Numbered from the stretch's first letter, positions 22,256 to 29,632 are shown. The stretch is 33,091 bases of DNA from Holophagales bacterium UBA2201 (GCA_002327305.1 DCUZ01000083.1:1-33091), one strand, 5' to 3'. A program made the numbers and translations. Notes: generated from the sequence alone by a model not told the origin.

Positions 22256-22291
22256 TAGATAATAGGGGATAATAGGGACAGTCACCTATTT
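22251..22291 (+). repeat. Dispersed repeat copy 7 with three GATAATAG-like units
   Basis: Three close GATAATAG words precede AGGGACAGTCACCTATTT (22274-22291). The first word contains the stop codon of the HicB-like gene. Confidence 0.8.
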
Positions 22292-22349
22292 ATGCTATTC
22301 CTGACAAACTTTCACTCATCAGCATGTCATTTTTCAGCAGGAATAGCAT
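22292..22349. repeat. 12-nt inverted repeat with 34-nt loop
   Basis: ATGCTATTCCTG (22292-22303) and CAGGAATAGCAT (22338-22349) are exact reverse complements. It directly follows repeat copy 7, so it may be part of the same element. Nothing gene-like is seen between 22350 and the trmFO start at 22549. Confidence 0.55.
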
Positions 22350-22548
22350 TAAGGCGAGCGCCGGTGAGCGCCGCCTTGGGGAGAGGGTGGAATCCCGATG
22401 TACTGCTCGGGACGGGAGAGGGGCATCGCTCTCCCGCTTTAAATGGGTTGCGGCGGGAGTTGCGGTATGAAGCTTATGCAATTCTTCCCTTTTTCGTTGT
22501 TGGCTTCGACCGGTCTCAATCCCTACCTTGTTTTGGAGATCACTCGCC

Positions 22549-23865
22549 GTGACTGAACGGAAGCCACCTCAAGCCCCCGTCACCATCGTCGGCGGCGGGC
22601 TCGCCGGCGCCGAGTGCGCCTGGGTGCTGGGGCGCGCGGGGGTCCCGGTCACCCTCGTCGAGATGCGGCCCGGCGTCCCCAGTGCCGTCCACCAAAGCGG
22701 CGACCTGGCCGAGCTGGTCTGTTCCAACTCCCTCAAGTCCGACGACCCCACCCACCCCAGCGGTATCCTCAAGCGGGAGATGGAGGCCCTGGGCTCCCTG
22801 ATCATCGCCCAGGCCCGTGCCGCCCGCATCCCCGCCGGCGGGGCCCTGGCGGTGGATCGCGCCGCCTTCGCCCGGGGCATTACGGAAGCGCTGGAGGCCC
22901 TCCCCACCGTCCGGATCGAGCGGCGTGAGGCGGTGGAGCTCCCGGACGGCGACGCCGTGGCCGCCACCGGCCCGCTAACCTCGGAGCCCTTCGCGCGGGC
23001 GCTGGCGATGGTGGTCCCGCGGGACCTCTACTTCTACGACGCCGTCTCCCCCGTCGTGGCGCTCGATTCGCTCGACACCTCGAAGATGTTCTTCGGCAAC
23101 CGCTACGGCAAGGGGGAGGGGGACGACTACCTCAACATCCCCCTGCCGGAGGGGCCGTACGCCGCCTTCGTCCGCGCCCTCGTGGAGGCGGAAACCGTCC
23201 CCCTGCCCGTTCACGAGAAGGCCCTCTTTTTCGAGGGGTGCCTGCCGGTGGAGGAGATGGCCCGGCGCGGCCCCGACACCCTGGCCTATGGCCCCCTCAA
23301 GCCGGTGGGGCTCGACCGGCGCGCCGCGGCCGTGGTCCAACTGCGCCAGGAGGACCTCGACCGGACCGCCTATTCCCTCGTGGGGTTCCAGACGCGGCTT
23401 AAGCGGGGCGAGCAGGAGCGGGTCTTTTGCACCCTGCCCGGGATGGAGCGCGCCCGGTTCCTGCGGTTCGGCCAGGTGCACCGCAACACCTACATCAACG
23501 CCCCGCTCCATCTGACGCCCGATCTGCGCCTCAAGGCCCGCCCGTCGCTCCGGTTGGCCGGGCAGATCACGGGGGTGGAGGGTTACGCTGAATCGGCCGC
23601 CACGGGCCTGCTGGCCGGTTTGTTCATCCTGCAGGAACGGATGGGGACCGAACCCTCCCCCCCGCCGGAGGGGACGGCGCTGTTCGGCCTCATCCGCCAC
23701 CTCACCCGGTCCGACCCCGCCCGTTTCGTCCCCTCCAACATCACGTTCGGCCTCATCGGGGAGGGGGCGCGGGCGCGGCGGCGGGACCTCGCGGAACACA
23801 CCCTCGCCCTCATCCGGCGATGGGCCGTGTCGGCGTTGCCGGCGCAGTTCGGAGGTCGGAGTTGA
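22549..23865 (+). CDS. trmFO: Folate/FAD-dependent tRNA (uracil-54-C5) methyltransferase TrmFO
   Basis: About 438 residues. The FAD-binding GGGLAGAECAWVLGRAG is at the N-terminus, followed by the family-specific ELVCSNSLKSDDP. FFGNRYGKG, LQ-like VQLRQED, VGFQTRLK and EGYAESAATGL are characteristic TrmFO/GidA-type segments. It makes m5U54 in the T-loop of tRNAs using methylene-tetrahydrofolate, in lineages without TrmA for this site. GTG at 22549 is chosen, with GGAG 10 nt upstream. Normal family length. Not part of an obvious operon. Confidence 0.96.
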   Translation: MTERKPPQAPVTIVGGGLAGAECAWVLGRAGVPVTLVEMRPGVPSAVHQSGDLAELVCSNSLKSDDPTHPSGILKREMEALGSLIIAQARAARIPAGGALAVDRAAFARGITEALEALPTVRIERREAVELPDGDAVAATGPLTSEPFARALAMVVPRDLYFYDAVSPVVALDSLDTSKMFFGNRYGKGEGDDYLNIPLPEGPYAAFVRALVEAETVPLPVHEKALFFEGCLPVEEMARRGPDTLAYGPLKPVGLDRRAAAVVQLRQEDLDRTAYSLVGFQTRLKRGEQERVFCTLPGMERARFLRFGQVHRNTYINAPLHLTPDLRLKARPSLRLAGQITGVEGYAESAATGLLAGLFILQERMGTEPSPPPEGTALFGLIRHLTRSDPARFVPSNITFGLIGEGARARRRDLAEHTLALIRRWAVSALPAQFGGRS

Positions 23866-23915
23866 GCGTTCGGAGAAGACCCTCCAAGTTCCAGAGTCCA
23901 GGTCCCTTCGGGGCC

Positions 23916-23933
23916 GGGTCCATGATTGGACCC
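23916..23933 (+). terminator. Hairpin after trmFO
   Basis: GGGTCC-ATGATT-GGACCC followed by TGAACTTCCTTTCC. A perfect 6-bp stem with only a loose pyrimidine tract, so a weak terminator at best. Confidence 0.35.
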
Positions 23934-23956
23934 TGAACTTCCTTTCCGAAATCGTC

Positions 23957-23962
23957 TACAAT
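23957..23962 (+). promoter_or_regulatory. -10 box giving a leaderless pagL-like mRNA
   Basis: TACAAT ends 8 nt before the ATG at 23971. A weak -35, CTGAAC, lies 18 nt upstream. No Shine-Dalgarno. Confidence 0.45.
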
Positions 23963-23970
23963 AGCCGGTC

Positions 23971-24444
23971 ATGCTGCGATCCGCCGTTTCCTTCATCCTG
24001 CTGTTGTGCGCCGCCCCCCTGGCCGCGGGGGAGGCCCGTCTCGCCCTGGGGGCGGGGGTGACCGAGATCGACAAGGTCCGCCAGCGGGCCGTCGGCGCCG
24101 TGGAGGCCATTCTGCCCGACCACTGGGGCCCCGTCCATCCCGTGGCGGGGTTCCACATCAATGACGCGGGGGACACCTACCTCTACGCGGGGGCCCTGGC
24201 CGAATGGCGGTTGGGGGAGCGGTGGCGGTGGAACCTGGGGCTTTGCGCCGGGATCTACCACTACCGGGGCGGGTACGATCTGGGGGGGCCGCTGGAGTTC
24301 CAGTCCCGCATCTCCCTGGAGCGCCTCCTGGAGGGGGGGAGAAGGGCCGGCCTGACGGTCCAGCACATCTCCAGCTCAAGCATTTATCAGCCCAACCCCG
24401 GATCGGAGCGGGTGCTCCTCTATCTGGTGGTGCCCTTGCGATAA
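23971..24444 (+). CDS. pagL: PagL-like lipid A 3-O-deacylase (acyloxyacyl hydrolase)
   Basis: About 157 residues. A signal peptide (SFILLLCAAPLAAG) is followed by alternating amphipathic strands of an outer-membrane beta-barrel. The C-terminal signature LTVQHISSSSIYQPNPGSE contains His132, Ser134 and Glu146. This is the His-x-Ser and +14 Glu spacing of the PagL catalytic triad as known from Pseudomonas (His126, Ser128, Glu140). It would remove the 3-linked acyl chain from lipid A, implying an LPS outer membrane. Its stop is 13 nt from the convergent gene stop at 24458. Confidence 0.8.
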   Translation: MLRSAVSFILLLCAAPLAAGEARLALGAGVTEIDKVRQRAVGAVEAILPDHWGPVHPVAGFHINDAGDTYLYAGALAEWRLGERWRWNLGLCAGIYHYRGGYDLGGPLEFQSRISLERLLEGGRRAGLTVQHISSSSIYQPNPGSERVLLYLVVPLR

Positions 24445-24457
24445 CGGGAGCCGGCCG

Positions 24458-25150
24458 CTACAACCCGAACGCGATGATGGCGACGCCGGAGGCGCCGATG
24501 AGGAAGCCCGCCAGGGCGTGCTCCCACCGCTCCAGCCGGCCGAGGTTCAGCCGCGTCGCCCCCAGCGTCAGGAGGGTGGCCAGGACCAGCATGGTGCCCA
24601 CGGTGACGACGCCGAAGGCGATGGAGACCGCCCACACGGTCCCCCAGGAGTGGCGCGCCGCGGGGTAGATGAAGAGGGGGATGAGGGGCTCGCAGGGACC
24701 GAAGACGAAAACGAGGAAGAGGATCCACGGGGTGACCTTCTTGGGGTCCCCGTGAAGGTGGGCGTGATCGGTGGCGTGGTCGTGTTCGTGCTCGTGCGGC
24801 CCCTCGCCGTGAAGGTGGGCATGGCGGTGCCTCTTCCGCAGGATGGCCAGGTGGAGGCCGTAGATCATGTACCCGAACCCGAAGGCGACCAGGAGCCACA
24901 GGGCCACCGCGCCGCGGGACGACTCGATCCCCTCCAGCGAGGCCACCCCGATCCCCAGGGCCAGGCCCGCCATGCCGAGCAGAATGGATGAGAGGACATG
25001 GCCGAGGCCGCAGAGGAAGACCACCAGCCACAGCTTTTTCATGCTCCACTTGAGGGAGCGGGCCAGAAAGACGAACGGGAGGTAGTGGTCGGGACCGACG
25101 AGGGTGTGGAGAAACCCCAGGCCGGCGGCCGCCAGGACGAGCGCCGTCAC
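24458..25150 (-). CDS. TauE/SafE- or NicO-like membrane protein with His-rich loop
   Basis: About 230 residues and six or so membrane helices. The first helix carries FLHTLVGPDHYLPF, the H-x4-DH motif seen in nickel/cobalt and related transporters. FGPCEPLIPLFIYPA lies in the second half. Between them, roughly residues 105-137, is a cytosolic or periplasmic loop dense in His (for example HEHEHDHATDHAHLH), suggesting metal binding. Often annotated as sulfite exporter TauE/SafE family. Start is GTG at 25150, only 3 nt after the ftcD stop, so coupled to ftcD. The substrate is uncertain; a divalent metal is my inference. Confidence 0.8.
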   Translation of the reverse strand: MTALVLAAAGLGFLHTLVGPDHYLPFVFLARSLKWSMKKLWLVVFLCGLGHVLSSILLGMAGLALGIGVASLEGIESSRGAVALWLLVAFGFGYMIYGLHLAILRKRHRHAHLHGEGPHEHEHDHATDHAHLHGDPKKVTPWILFLVFVFGPCEPLIPLFIYPAARHSWGTVWAVSIAFGVVTVGTMLVLATLLTLGATRLNLGRLERWEHALAGFLIGASGVAIIAFGL

Positions 25151-25153
25151 GGC

Positions 25154-26821
25154 CTACAACTTTTTCAGCGCCGCCCGCAGGGCCGCCTTGGAACCCTTTT
25201 CCGCCTCCGCCATGATCCCCTCCGCCTTCTCCCTCAGGGTCTTGCGCTCGGCCCCGTCCGGCAGGCCCGACAGGTTGATGAGAACATTGAGGTAGGCCCC
25301 CCTGGCGGCGGTCTCCGCCGTCAAGGCGGAGACGGTGGCGTCGGAGAGGGCGTTCTGGTTCCCCTTCTTGATGAGGGCCTGCGCCAGCGGGAACACTTCG
25401 AGGGCGGCCTCCATCACCTGCATGGGGGTGGCAATGGCGCCGCGGGTGGCCGCCACCACAGCCGCCGCGCGGGCGGACTTCTCCTCGTCGCTCTTCTTGG
25501 GAAGGCGCATGGCCGTCATGACGGCGTTGAAGGCGTCGGTGTCGGCGTCCACGAGATGCAGGAACCGCTCCTTGAGAGCCTGCCCCTTGAGGGCGATGGC
25601 CTCCATCTCCTTGTTGTGCTTCAGGTAATCCTTCGCCCCGAAGGTGAGGTTGGCCACCATGGCGGCAAGGCCCGAGGCGAGGGCGCCGCAGGCGGCGGCC
25701 ACGCTCCCGCCGCCCGGGGCGGGGCTGTCGGAGGCCAGTTCGTTGGCGAACCCCCGCAGGGTCATGGAGACGAGGGGGCGCTTCTTGATCCCCAGGCGCC
25801 ACTCGATGATCTTGTGATGGGGATCAAACGGGGCGACATCGGCCAGCCCCAGCGACTTGACGGCGATGTGGACCCGTTCCTCCTCGGAAACCCCCGTGCA
25901 TTTTCCCTGGAGCGAAAGGTAGTGCCGGCCGGCCATCAGGAGGGGCTCCAGCGGGGTCATCCCCACGATCTCGCTCCCCGTCACGCGCAGCCCCTTGGCG
26001 TCGGCCAGGCGGCAGGCGGCGTCGAAGACGGCGTGGATGGAACTCACCTCGTAGTTGAGCAGGTTGATGGAGATCTGGGCGCACCCGTACTCCTCGATCA
26101 TCCATCCCACGGCCCGGACCTCCTTGAAGAGTCCCGGCTCGTAGATCGTGTTCCCCTCCCCGTCCTTGAGGACCTTTCCGTCGGGCCCCCGCAGGGCGGT
26201 GCCCCGTTCACGCAGGGCAAAGGCGATGGCGTTCGCCAGCTTCTTGTCGCGGGTGTTGAGGTTGACGTTGTAGGCGATGAGAAAGGGGCGGGCCCCGACG
26301 ACGGTGGCGCCGCTGCGGGCATTGAAGACCGCCGCGCCGAAGTCGGGCTTGTATTTCGGGTCCTGCAGTTTTTTCGGCAGGGCCTCGTACTCCCCCTCCC
26401 GGATCCAGGCGAGGGACTTGCGCTCGGGCGTCGCGGCGGCCGCTTCATAGAGATAGGTGGGGATCTTCAGTTCCTCCGCGACCCGCTGGGCCAGGCGGCG
26501 GGCCAGGGCGGCGCACTCCTCCATGGTGATCCCCGACACGGGGACGAAGGGACAGACGTCGGTGGCCCCCATCCGGGGGTGCTCCCCGGAGTGGAAGCTC
26601 ATGTCGATGACCTCCGCCGCCTTCGCGATCCCCTGGAAGGCCCCCTCCAGCACCGCCTCCGGCTCGCCCACGATGGTCACCACCGTCCGGTTGGTGGCGG
26701 CCCCGGGGTCCACGTCGAGGACCTGCACCCCCGCCACGCCGCCCATGGCGGCCGTGATGGCGTCGATCCGGGCCCGATCCCGTCCCTCGGAAAAATTCGG
26801 CACGCATTCCACGATCTTCAT
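25154..26821 (-). CDS. ftcD: Bifunctional glutamate formimidoyltransferase / formimidotetrahydrofolate cyclodeaminase
   Basis: About 555 residues. The N-terminal transferase (about 1-320) starts KIVECVPNFSEGRD and has the conserved catalytic-type His81 in EHPRMGATDVCPFVPV. NVNLNT and SSIHAVFDAACR are also typical. The C-terminal cyclodeaminase (about 350-555) begins RGFANELASDSPAPGGGSVA and includes MVANLTFGAK. Together they move the formimino group of formiminoglutamate (from histidine breakdown) to tetrahydrofolate and deaminate it to methenyl-THF. Fused as in animals and some bacteria. No other hut genes are in the window. A leaderless-type promoter lies immediately upstream. Confidence 0.96.
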   Translation of the reverse strand: MKIVECVPNFSEGRDRARIDAITAAMGGVAGVQVLDVDPGAATNRTVVTIVGEPEAVLEGAFQGIAKAAEVIDMSFHSGEHPRMGATDVCPFVPVSGITMEECAALARRLAQRVAEELKIPTYLYEAAAATPERKSLAWIREGEYEALPKKLQDPKYKPDFGAAVFNARSGATVVGARPFLIAYNVNLNTRDKKLANAIAFALRERGTALRGPDGKVLKDGEGNTIYEPGLFKEVRAVGWMIEEYGCAQISINLLNYEVSSIHAVFDAACRLADAKGLRVTGSEIVGMTPLEPLLMAGRHYLSLQGKCTGVSEEERVHIAVKSLGLADVAPFDPHHKIIEWRLGIKKRPLVSMTLRGFANELASDSPAPGGGSVAAACGALASGLAAMVANLTFGAKDYLKHNKEMEAIALKGQALKERFLHLVDADTDAFNAVMTAMRLPKKSDEEKSARAAAVVAATRGAIATPMQVMEAALEVFPLAQALIKKGNQNALSDATVSALTAETAARGAYLNVLINLSGLPDGAERKTLREKAEGIMAEAEKGSKAALRAALKKL

Positions 26822-26829
26822 AGGGGGGA

Positions 26830-26858
26830 AGTTTACTTGAATCCGGAAGGGAAGGCAA
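26830..26858 (-). promoter_or_regulatory. Promoter giving a leaderless ftcD mRNA
   Basis: Minus strand TTGCCT (26858-26853), a 17-nt spacer, TAAACT (26835-26830), then 8 nt to the ATG at 26821. No Shine-Dalgarno. Confidence 0.45.
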
Positions 26859-26903
26859 GGGGAGGGAGCCGGGCGGAACCTGGGCCGTCATCATCACCAG
26901 CCG

Positions 26904-26912
26904 TGTTAAAAT
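26904..26912 (+). promoter_or_regulatory. Extended -10 promoter of the TGA-containing thioredoxin-fold gene
   Basis: TGTTAAAAT (TG, one base, TAAAAT) lies 21 nt before the ATG at 26934, with AAAGGAG at 26922-26928 between them. Unlike its neighbours, this gene has a normal leader and ribosome-binding site. Confidence 0.6.
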
Positions 26913-26933
26913 AGGGCCGCGAAAGGAGTGCCT

Positions 26934-27782
26934 ATGCGTAAATGGTTGTTGCTGTTCTTATTGTTGGCCCCCGCGCTCATGGCGGCCCAGCGCCAGGTCT
27001 TTCTCGAAACCGTCGGCGAGGAGTGGTGAACCTATTGCCGGTGTGCGTGGCACACCTTCGATGAGATCCAGCAGGACTACCCCGACGGGGCCGTCAACAC
27101 CCTCGTCTGGTCGGGGGACGTCGACGAGACTTCCTACTATCTCCGCCGGAAGCAATACACCGTGCGGGCCACACCCGCCAGTTTTGTGGACGGCATCATT
27201 CCCAAGGAGGGCGCCTACGGCTCGAGCAGCACCTGCGCGGGCGACAGCGATCACTGCACCTACGACTACTTCATGGGCAACGACAACGCCGCATGCAGTC
27301 TCAAGAGCAACGAAGGCGTCGCGGACCGGATGCCCATCGCCGCCCCCCTCTCCATCGCCATCGCCTCCGCCTACGATGTCGGCACCCGCGGCGGGACGCT
27401 CACGGTGACGGTGGCCCTCGACGCCTCTCTGACCCCCCCCGACGGCACCGTCAACCTCGTCACCATCCTCCTGTATGAATGGCACGTGGGATACGCGAAC
27501 AATTCGGCCCGCTACCCGCGGGTCGTGCGCGCCTCCCTCCAGACGAAGCAGGTGACCGTCACCCAACCCGGAGAGACGCAAACCTTCAGCGTCAATTACC
27601 TGCTCGACGCCGCCTGGAACGCCGAGGCCGTGGGCGCCATGGCCTTCGTCCAGAATTACAGGGGGGGACCCTCGACCAGCCCCGACAAGCTCGTGCCCCT
27701 TGTGGTCCACAACTCGGCGTTTTTGGGAGACATCATCAACCCGCCGGAAGACCGCCACCCCCGGCCGGTGAGCAAGCCCTGA
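26934..27782 (+). CDS. Candidate selenoprotein: secreted thioredoxin-fold (Omp28-like) protein with in-frame TGA
   Basis: About 282 residues if TGA at 27027-27029 (codon 32) is read through. The signal peptide RKWLLLFLLLAPALMAAQ is followed by QVFLETVGEEW, then the TGA codon, then TYCRCAWHTFDEIQQDYPD. The TGA falls exactly on the first Cys of a thioredoxin WCxxC (W31-U32-T-Y-C35). VRATPASFVDG supplies the cis-Pro (Pro81). The frame remains open for 250 codons after the TGA. A SECIS-like hairpin (27031-27065) follows. The C-terminal part has further Cys residues (STCAGDSDHC) and a beta-rich domain. Alternatives are a nonsense mutation of a Cys codon or a sequencing error, and SelA/SelB/SelD are not in the window. 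A strong terminator ends the unit. Confidence 0.65.
27031..27065 (+). promoter_or_regulatory. SECIS-like hairpin after the in-frame TGA
   Basis: The apical stem GGTGTGC (27040-27046) pairs perfectly with GCACACC (27050-27056) around a GTG loop. A lower stem of about five pairs (27033-27037 with 27059-27063, including G-U) is separated by a 2x2 internal loop. The apical loop begins with G and lies 17 nt after the TGA. As I recall the bacterial SECIS model, it needs a G in the first two loop positions and about 16-37 nt from UGA, and this fits. Confidence 0.6.
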
Positions 27783-27804
27783 CGGTTCCAGCCCCGAAAT
27801 CCTC

Positions 27805-27835
27805 CGCCCCCTTCCGGTGAAGGGGGCGTTTTTTT
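27805..27835 (+). terminator. Rho-independent terminator of the candidate selenoprotein gene
   Basis: CGCCCCCTT-CCGGTG-AAGGGGGCG followed by seven T. A perfect 9-bp stem, 23 nt after the stop codon. Its last T is also the T of the TG in the next promoter. Confidence 0.95.
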
Positions 27836-27843
27836 GCTACAAT
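27835..27843 (+). promoter_or_regulatory. Extended -10 promoter giving a leaderless lipid kinase mRNA
   Basis: TGCTACAAT overlaps the terminator T-run by one base and ends 7 nt before the ATG at 27851. No Shine-Dalgarno. Confidence 0.6.
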
Positions 27844-27850
27844 GCCGTCC

Positions 27851-28744
27851 ATGGCCCCCGGCGTCCTCATCTTCAATCCCACCTCCGGCCGCTCCGACAA
27901 GAGGGCCCTGGCCCGGCGCCTCGCGGCACGGCTCAACGTCCTCGGAGCGGAGGCGGAACTGCGGGCCACCCACCGCCCGGGGGAGGCGTCGGATTTGGCG
28001 GCCCAGGCCGCACGGGCGGGGGCGGCGTTCGTGGCGGTGATGGGGGGGGACGGCTCCGTCCGGGAGGCCGGCGAGGCGCTGGCGGGCGGCGGAACGCCCC
28101 TCCTCCTCCTCCCCAGCGGGACCTCCAACGTCCTGGCGCGCTCCCTCGGGATCCCCCTCAACCCCGAAAAGGCGGCCGACCTGGTCCTGACCGGGGAGGT
28201 GCGCCGCATGGACGGCGCCCTGGCCAACGGACGGTGGTTCTTCTTCATGTGCGGGGCCGGCGTGGACGCCGAGATGATGGCCGCCATCTCCATCCCCGCC
28301 AAAAAGGTCCTCGGCCGCGCCTCCTTCTATCCCACGGCGGCGCGCCTTCTGATGACCTACCGGTTCCCCCTCCTTGCCGTGGAAGCCGACGGGGAGCGGC
28401 TGAACGGAGGGTATGTCGTGGTCTCCAATGTGAGCCACTACGCGGGCCGTTATGTCCTGATCCCTGGCGCCGACCCCTTCGACGGCCGCCTGGGGCTCGT
28501 GGTCTTTGAAGCCCGGTCGTGGCGGGAAATCCTGCCCCACTACCCCCACCTGCTCAAAGGGTCGCTCCTCGGGCGCCCCGGTATCACCCACAGGGCGGTG
28601 CAACAGGTCCGCATCCAGGGCCCCCCGGACGTGCGGTGGCAGTTGGACGGCGACGCCATGGGGACCCTGCCGGTGGAGATCGATGTCCGGCCGGGCGCCC
28701 TTCCGATCTACTGCCCCCGTCCCACCCCTTCGCTGTCCCTGTAG
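27851..28744 (+). CDS. Diacylglycerol kinase-family lipid kinase
   Basis: About 297 residues. The nucleotide-binding VLIFNPTSGRSDKR starts the catalytic domain. VMGGDGSVREAGEAL is the GGDG motif (residues 65-69; usually GGDGT, here Ser). LLPSGTSNVLARSLGIP is the PxGTxNxxAR signature. The C-terminal beta-sandwich ends near VRWQLDGDAMGTLPVEI. It likely phosphorylates a lipid (diacylglycerol, sphingoid base or similar) at the inner membrane. ATG at 27851 is chosen because an ATG at 27842 lies inside the -10 box. Convergent with the next gene; the stops are 30 nt apart. Confidence 0.9.
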   Translation: MAPGVLIFNPTSGRSDKRALARRLAARLNVLGAEAELRATHRPGEASDLAAQAARAGAAFVAVMGGDGSVREAGEALAGGGTPLLLLPSGTSNVLARSLGIPLNPEKAADLVLTGEVRRMDGALANGRWFFFMCGAGVDAEMMAAISIPAKKVLGRASFYPTAARLLMTYRFPLLAVEADGERLNGGYVVVSNVSHYAGRYVLIPGADPFDGRLGLVVFEARSWREILPHYPHLLKGSLLGRPGITHRAVQQVRIQGPPDVRWQLDGDAMGTLPVEIDVRPGALPIYCPRPTPSLSL

Positions 28745-28766
28745 CCGCGGTTCCGTGGACCGTGCC

Positions 28767-28787
28767 CCGCCCTTCACCCAAGGGCGG
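28767..28787. terminator. Hairpin at the convergent junction
   Basis: CCGCCCTT-CACCC-AAGGGCGG, a perfect 8-bp stem between and into the ends of the convergent lipid kinase and B3/B4 genes. No U-run on either side, so weak or Rho-assisted. Confidence 0.35.
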
Positions 28788-29400
28788 CTGCACAATCGAT
28801 CCGGGCCGCCCGGGCGGCCATCGCATGCATCTCGGCCTCCAGCCGCGCCGCTTCGAACCCCTCCGCTGGACAATAGGCCACGAAGACGGCGCGCCTCACC
28901 CCCGGCCCCACGCTGGCCCGTTTGCTGTCGGTGATGGGGGTGCTGTAGACGCCGGAAGCATCCTCCAGGAGCGGCTTCCCCTCCAGCGGAAACGGGCCGC
29001 GCAAGCTTTCGACCGTCTCCCCGGCGGCCCCCACGCGCATCCGGACCGGCGGCACCACCTTGTCCCGATCGGCCACGCAGCAGGGGACATGCCAGCGCAG
29101 GGAGAGGCCGTTGGCCAGGTCCACGGCCGGGTGGATGCGGGGGAAGGGTTCTCCTTTCAACATCCGGCGGGCCAGGGCCTCGAAGGAGGGGCGGTAGCGG
29201 GTGGGGTCGGTCCCCGCCGCGCGGAACAGTTTCCGCACGGCCTGGACCACGGGGTCGGAGGAGAGGTCCCGGCCGGCGAATTCCCCCTTGAGGCGCTCCT
29301 GGAACCCGGCGATGAGGCCATCGTCGAGCGGCGCCTCCTCCCGCACCTCCCAGTCGGAAAAGAAGAGGGCCCATCCGGGCAGAACGGTCTCGGCGCGCAT
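28774..29400 (-). CDS. B3/B4 tRNA-binding domain protein
   Basis: About 208 residues. The stretch AVRKLFRAAGTDPTRYRPS, then EALARRMLKG and IHPAVDLANGLSLRWHVPC is the B3/B4 domain found in phenylalanyl-tRNA synthetase beta and in stand-alone proteins. The stand-alone forms may edit or trans-edit mischarged tRNA, but their role is unsettled. The C-terminal portion, FVAYCPAEGFEAARLEAE, is typical of the stand-alone group. ATG at 29400 is preferred to an upstream ATG at 29466, since a TACAAT box ends 6 nt before it and lies inside the longer frame. Confidence 0.85.
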   Translation of the reverse strand: MRAETVLPGWALFFSDWEVREEAPLDDGLIAGFQERLKGEFAGRDLSSDPVVQAVRKLFRAAGTDPTRYRPSFEALARRMLKGEPFPRIHPAVDLANGLSLRWHVPCCVADRDKVVPPVRMRVGAAGETVESLRGPFPLEGKPLLEDASGVYSTPITDSKRASVGPGVRRAVFVAYCPAEGFEAARLEAEMHAMAARAARIDCAAALG

Positions 29401-29406
29401 GGGGGT

Positions 29407-29412
29407 ATTGTA
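29407..29412 (-). promoter_or_regulatory. -10 box giving a leaderless B3/B4 gene mRNA
   Basis: Minus-strand TACAAT, then 6 nt (ACCCCC), then ATG at 29400. No Shine-Dalgarno and no convincing -35. Confidence 0.45.
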
Positions 29413-29471
29413 CCGCGGCTCCGGAAGAAGTTCGAAGGGCTGAGCGGGGAGTTCGGAGACCCCCACCCCGC

Positions 29472-29545
29472 CAGATCGAGTTTCAAGTTCAGGGCTTCAA
29501 GTTGCAGGTTCCCCCCCCTTTTCCGCCTTCCCCCTTCCGCCTTCG
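29472..29545. repeat. Degenerate TTCAAGTT / TTCCGCC spacer repeats
   Basis: Short quasi-repeats GAGTTTCAAGTTCAGG, GCTTCAAGTTGCAGG, then TTCCGCCTTCCCCCTTCCGCCTT. The vocabulary is the same as in the spacers at 1-290 and 10055-10100. No gene is seen between 29401 and 29632. Confidence 0.55.
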
Positions 29546-29619
29546 CCCGGGCCGGCGTCCCAGCGCCCGGTCATCCCGCGGCCGGCGAGAATTCCGGCTA
29601 CGGCCATTGATTAATCCTA

Positions 29620-29625
29620 TATAAT
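29620..29625 (+). promoter_or_regulatory. -10 box giving a leaderless smc mRNA
   Basis: Consensus TATAAT, then 7 nt, then ATG at 29633. No Shine-Dalgarno; no clear -35 at 16-18 nt. Confidence 0.55.
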
Positions 29626-29632
29626 ATGCGGC

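Noticed and set aside
27162..27782. Independent gene starting at GTG 27162 downstream of the in-frame TGA
   Set aside because: No Shine-Dalgarno, and it would lack the thioredoxin active-site segment that reads continuously from 26934.
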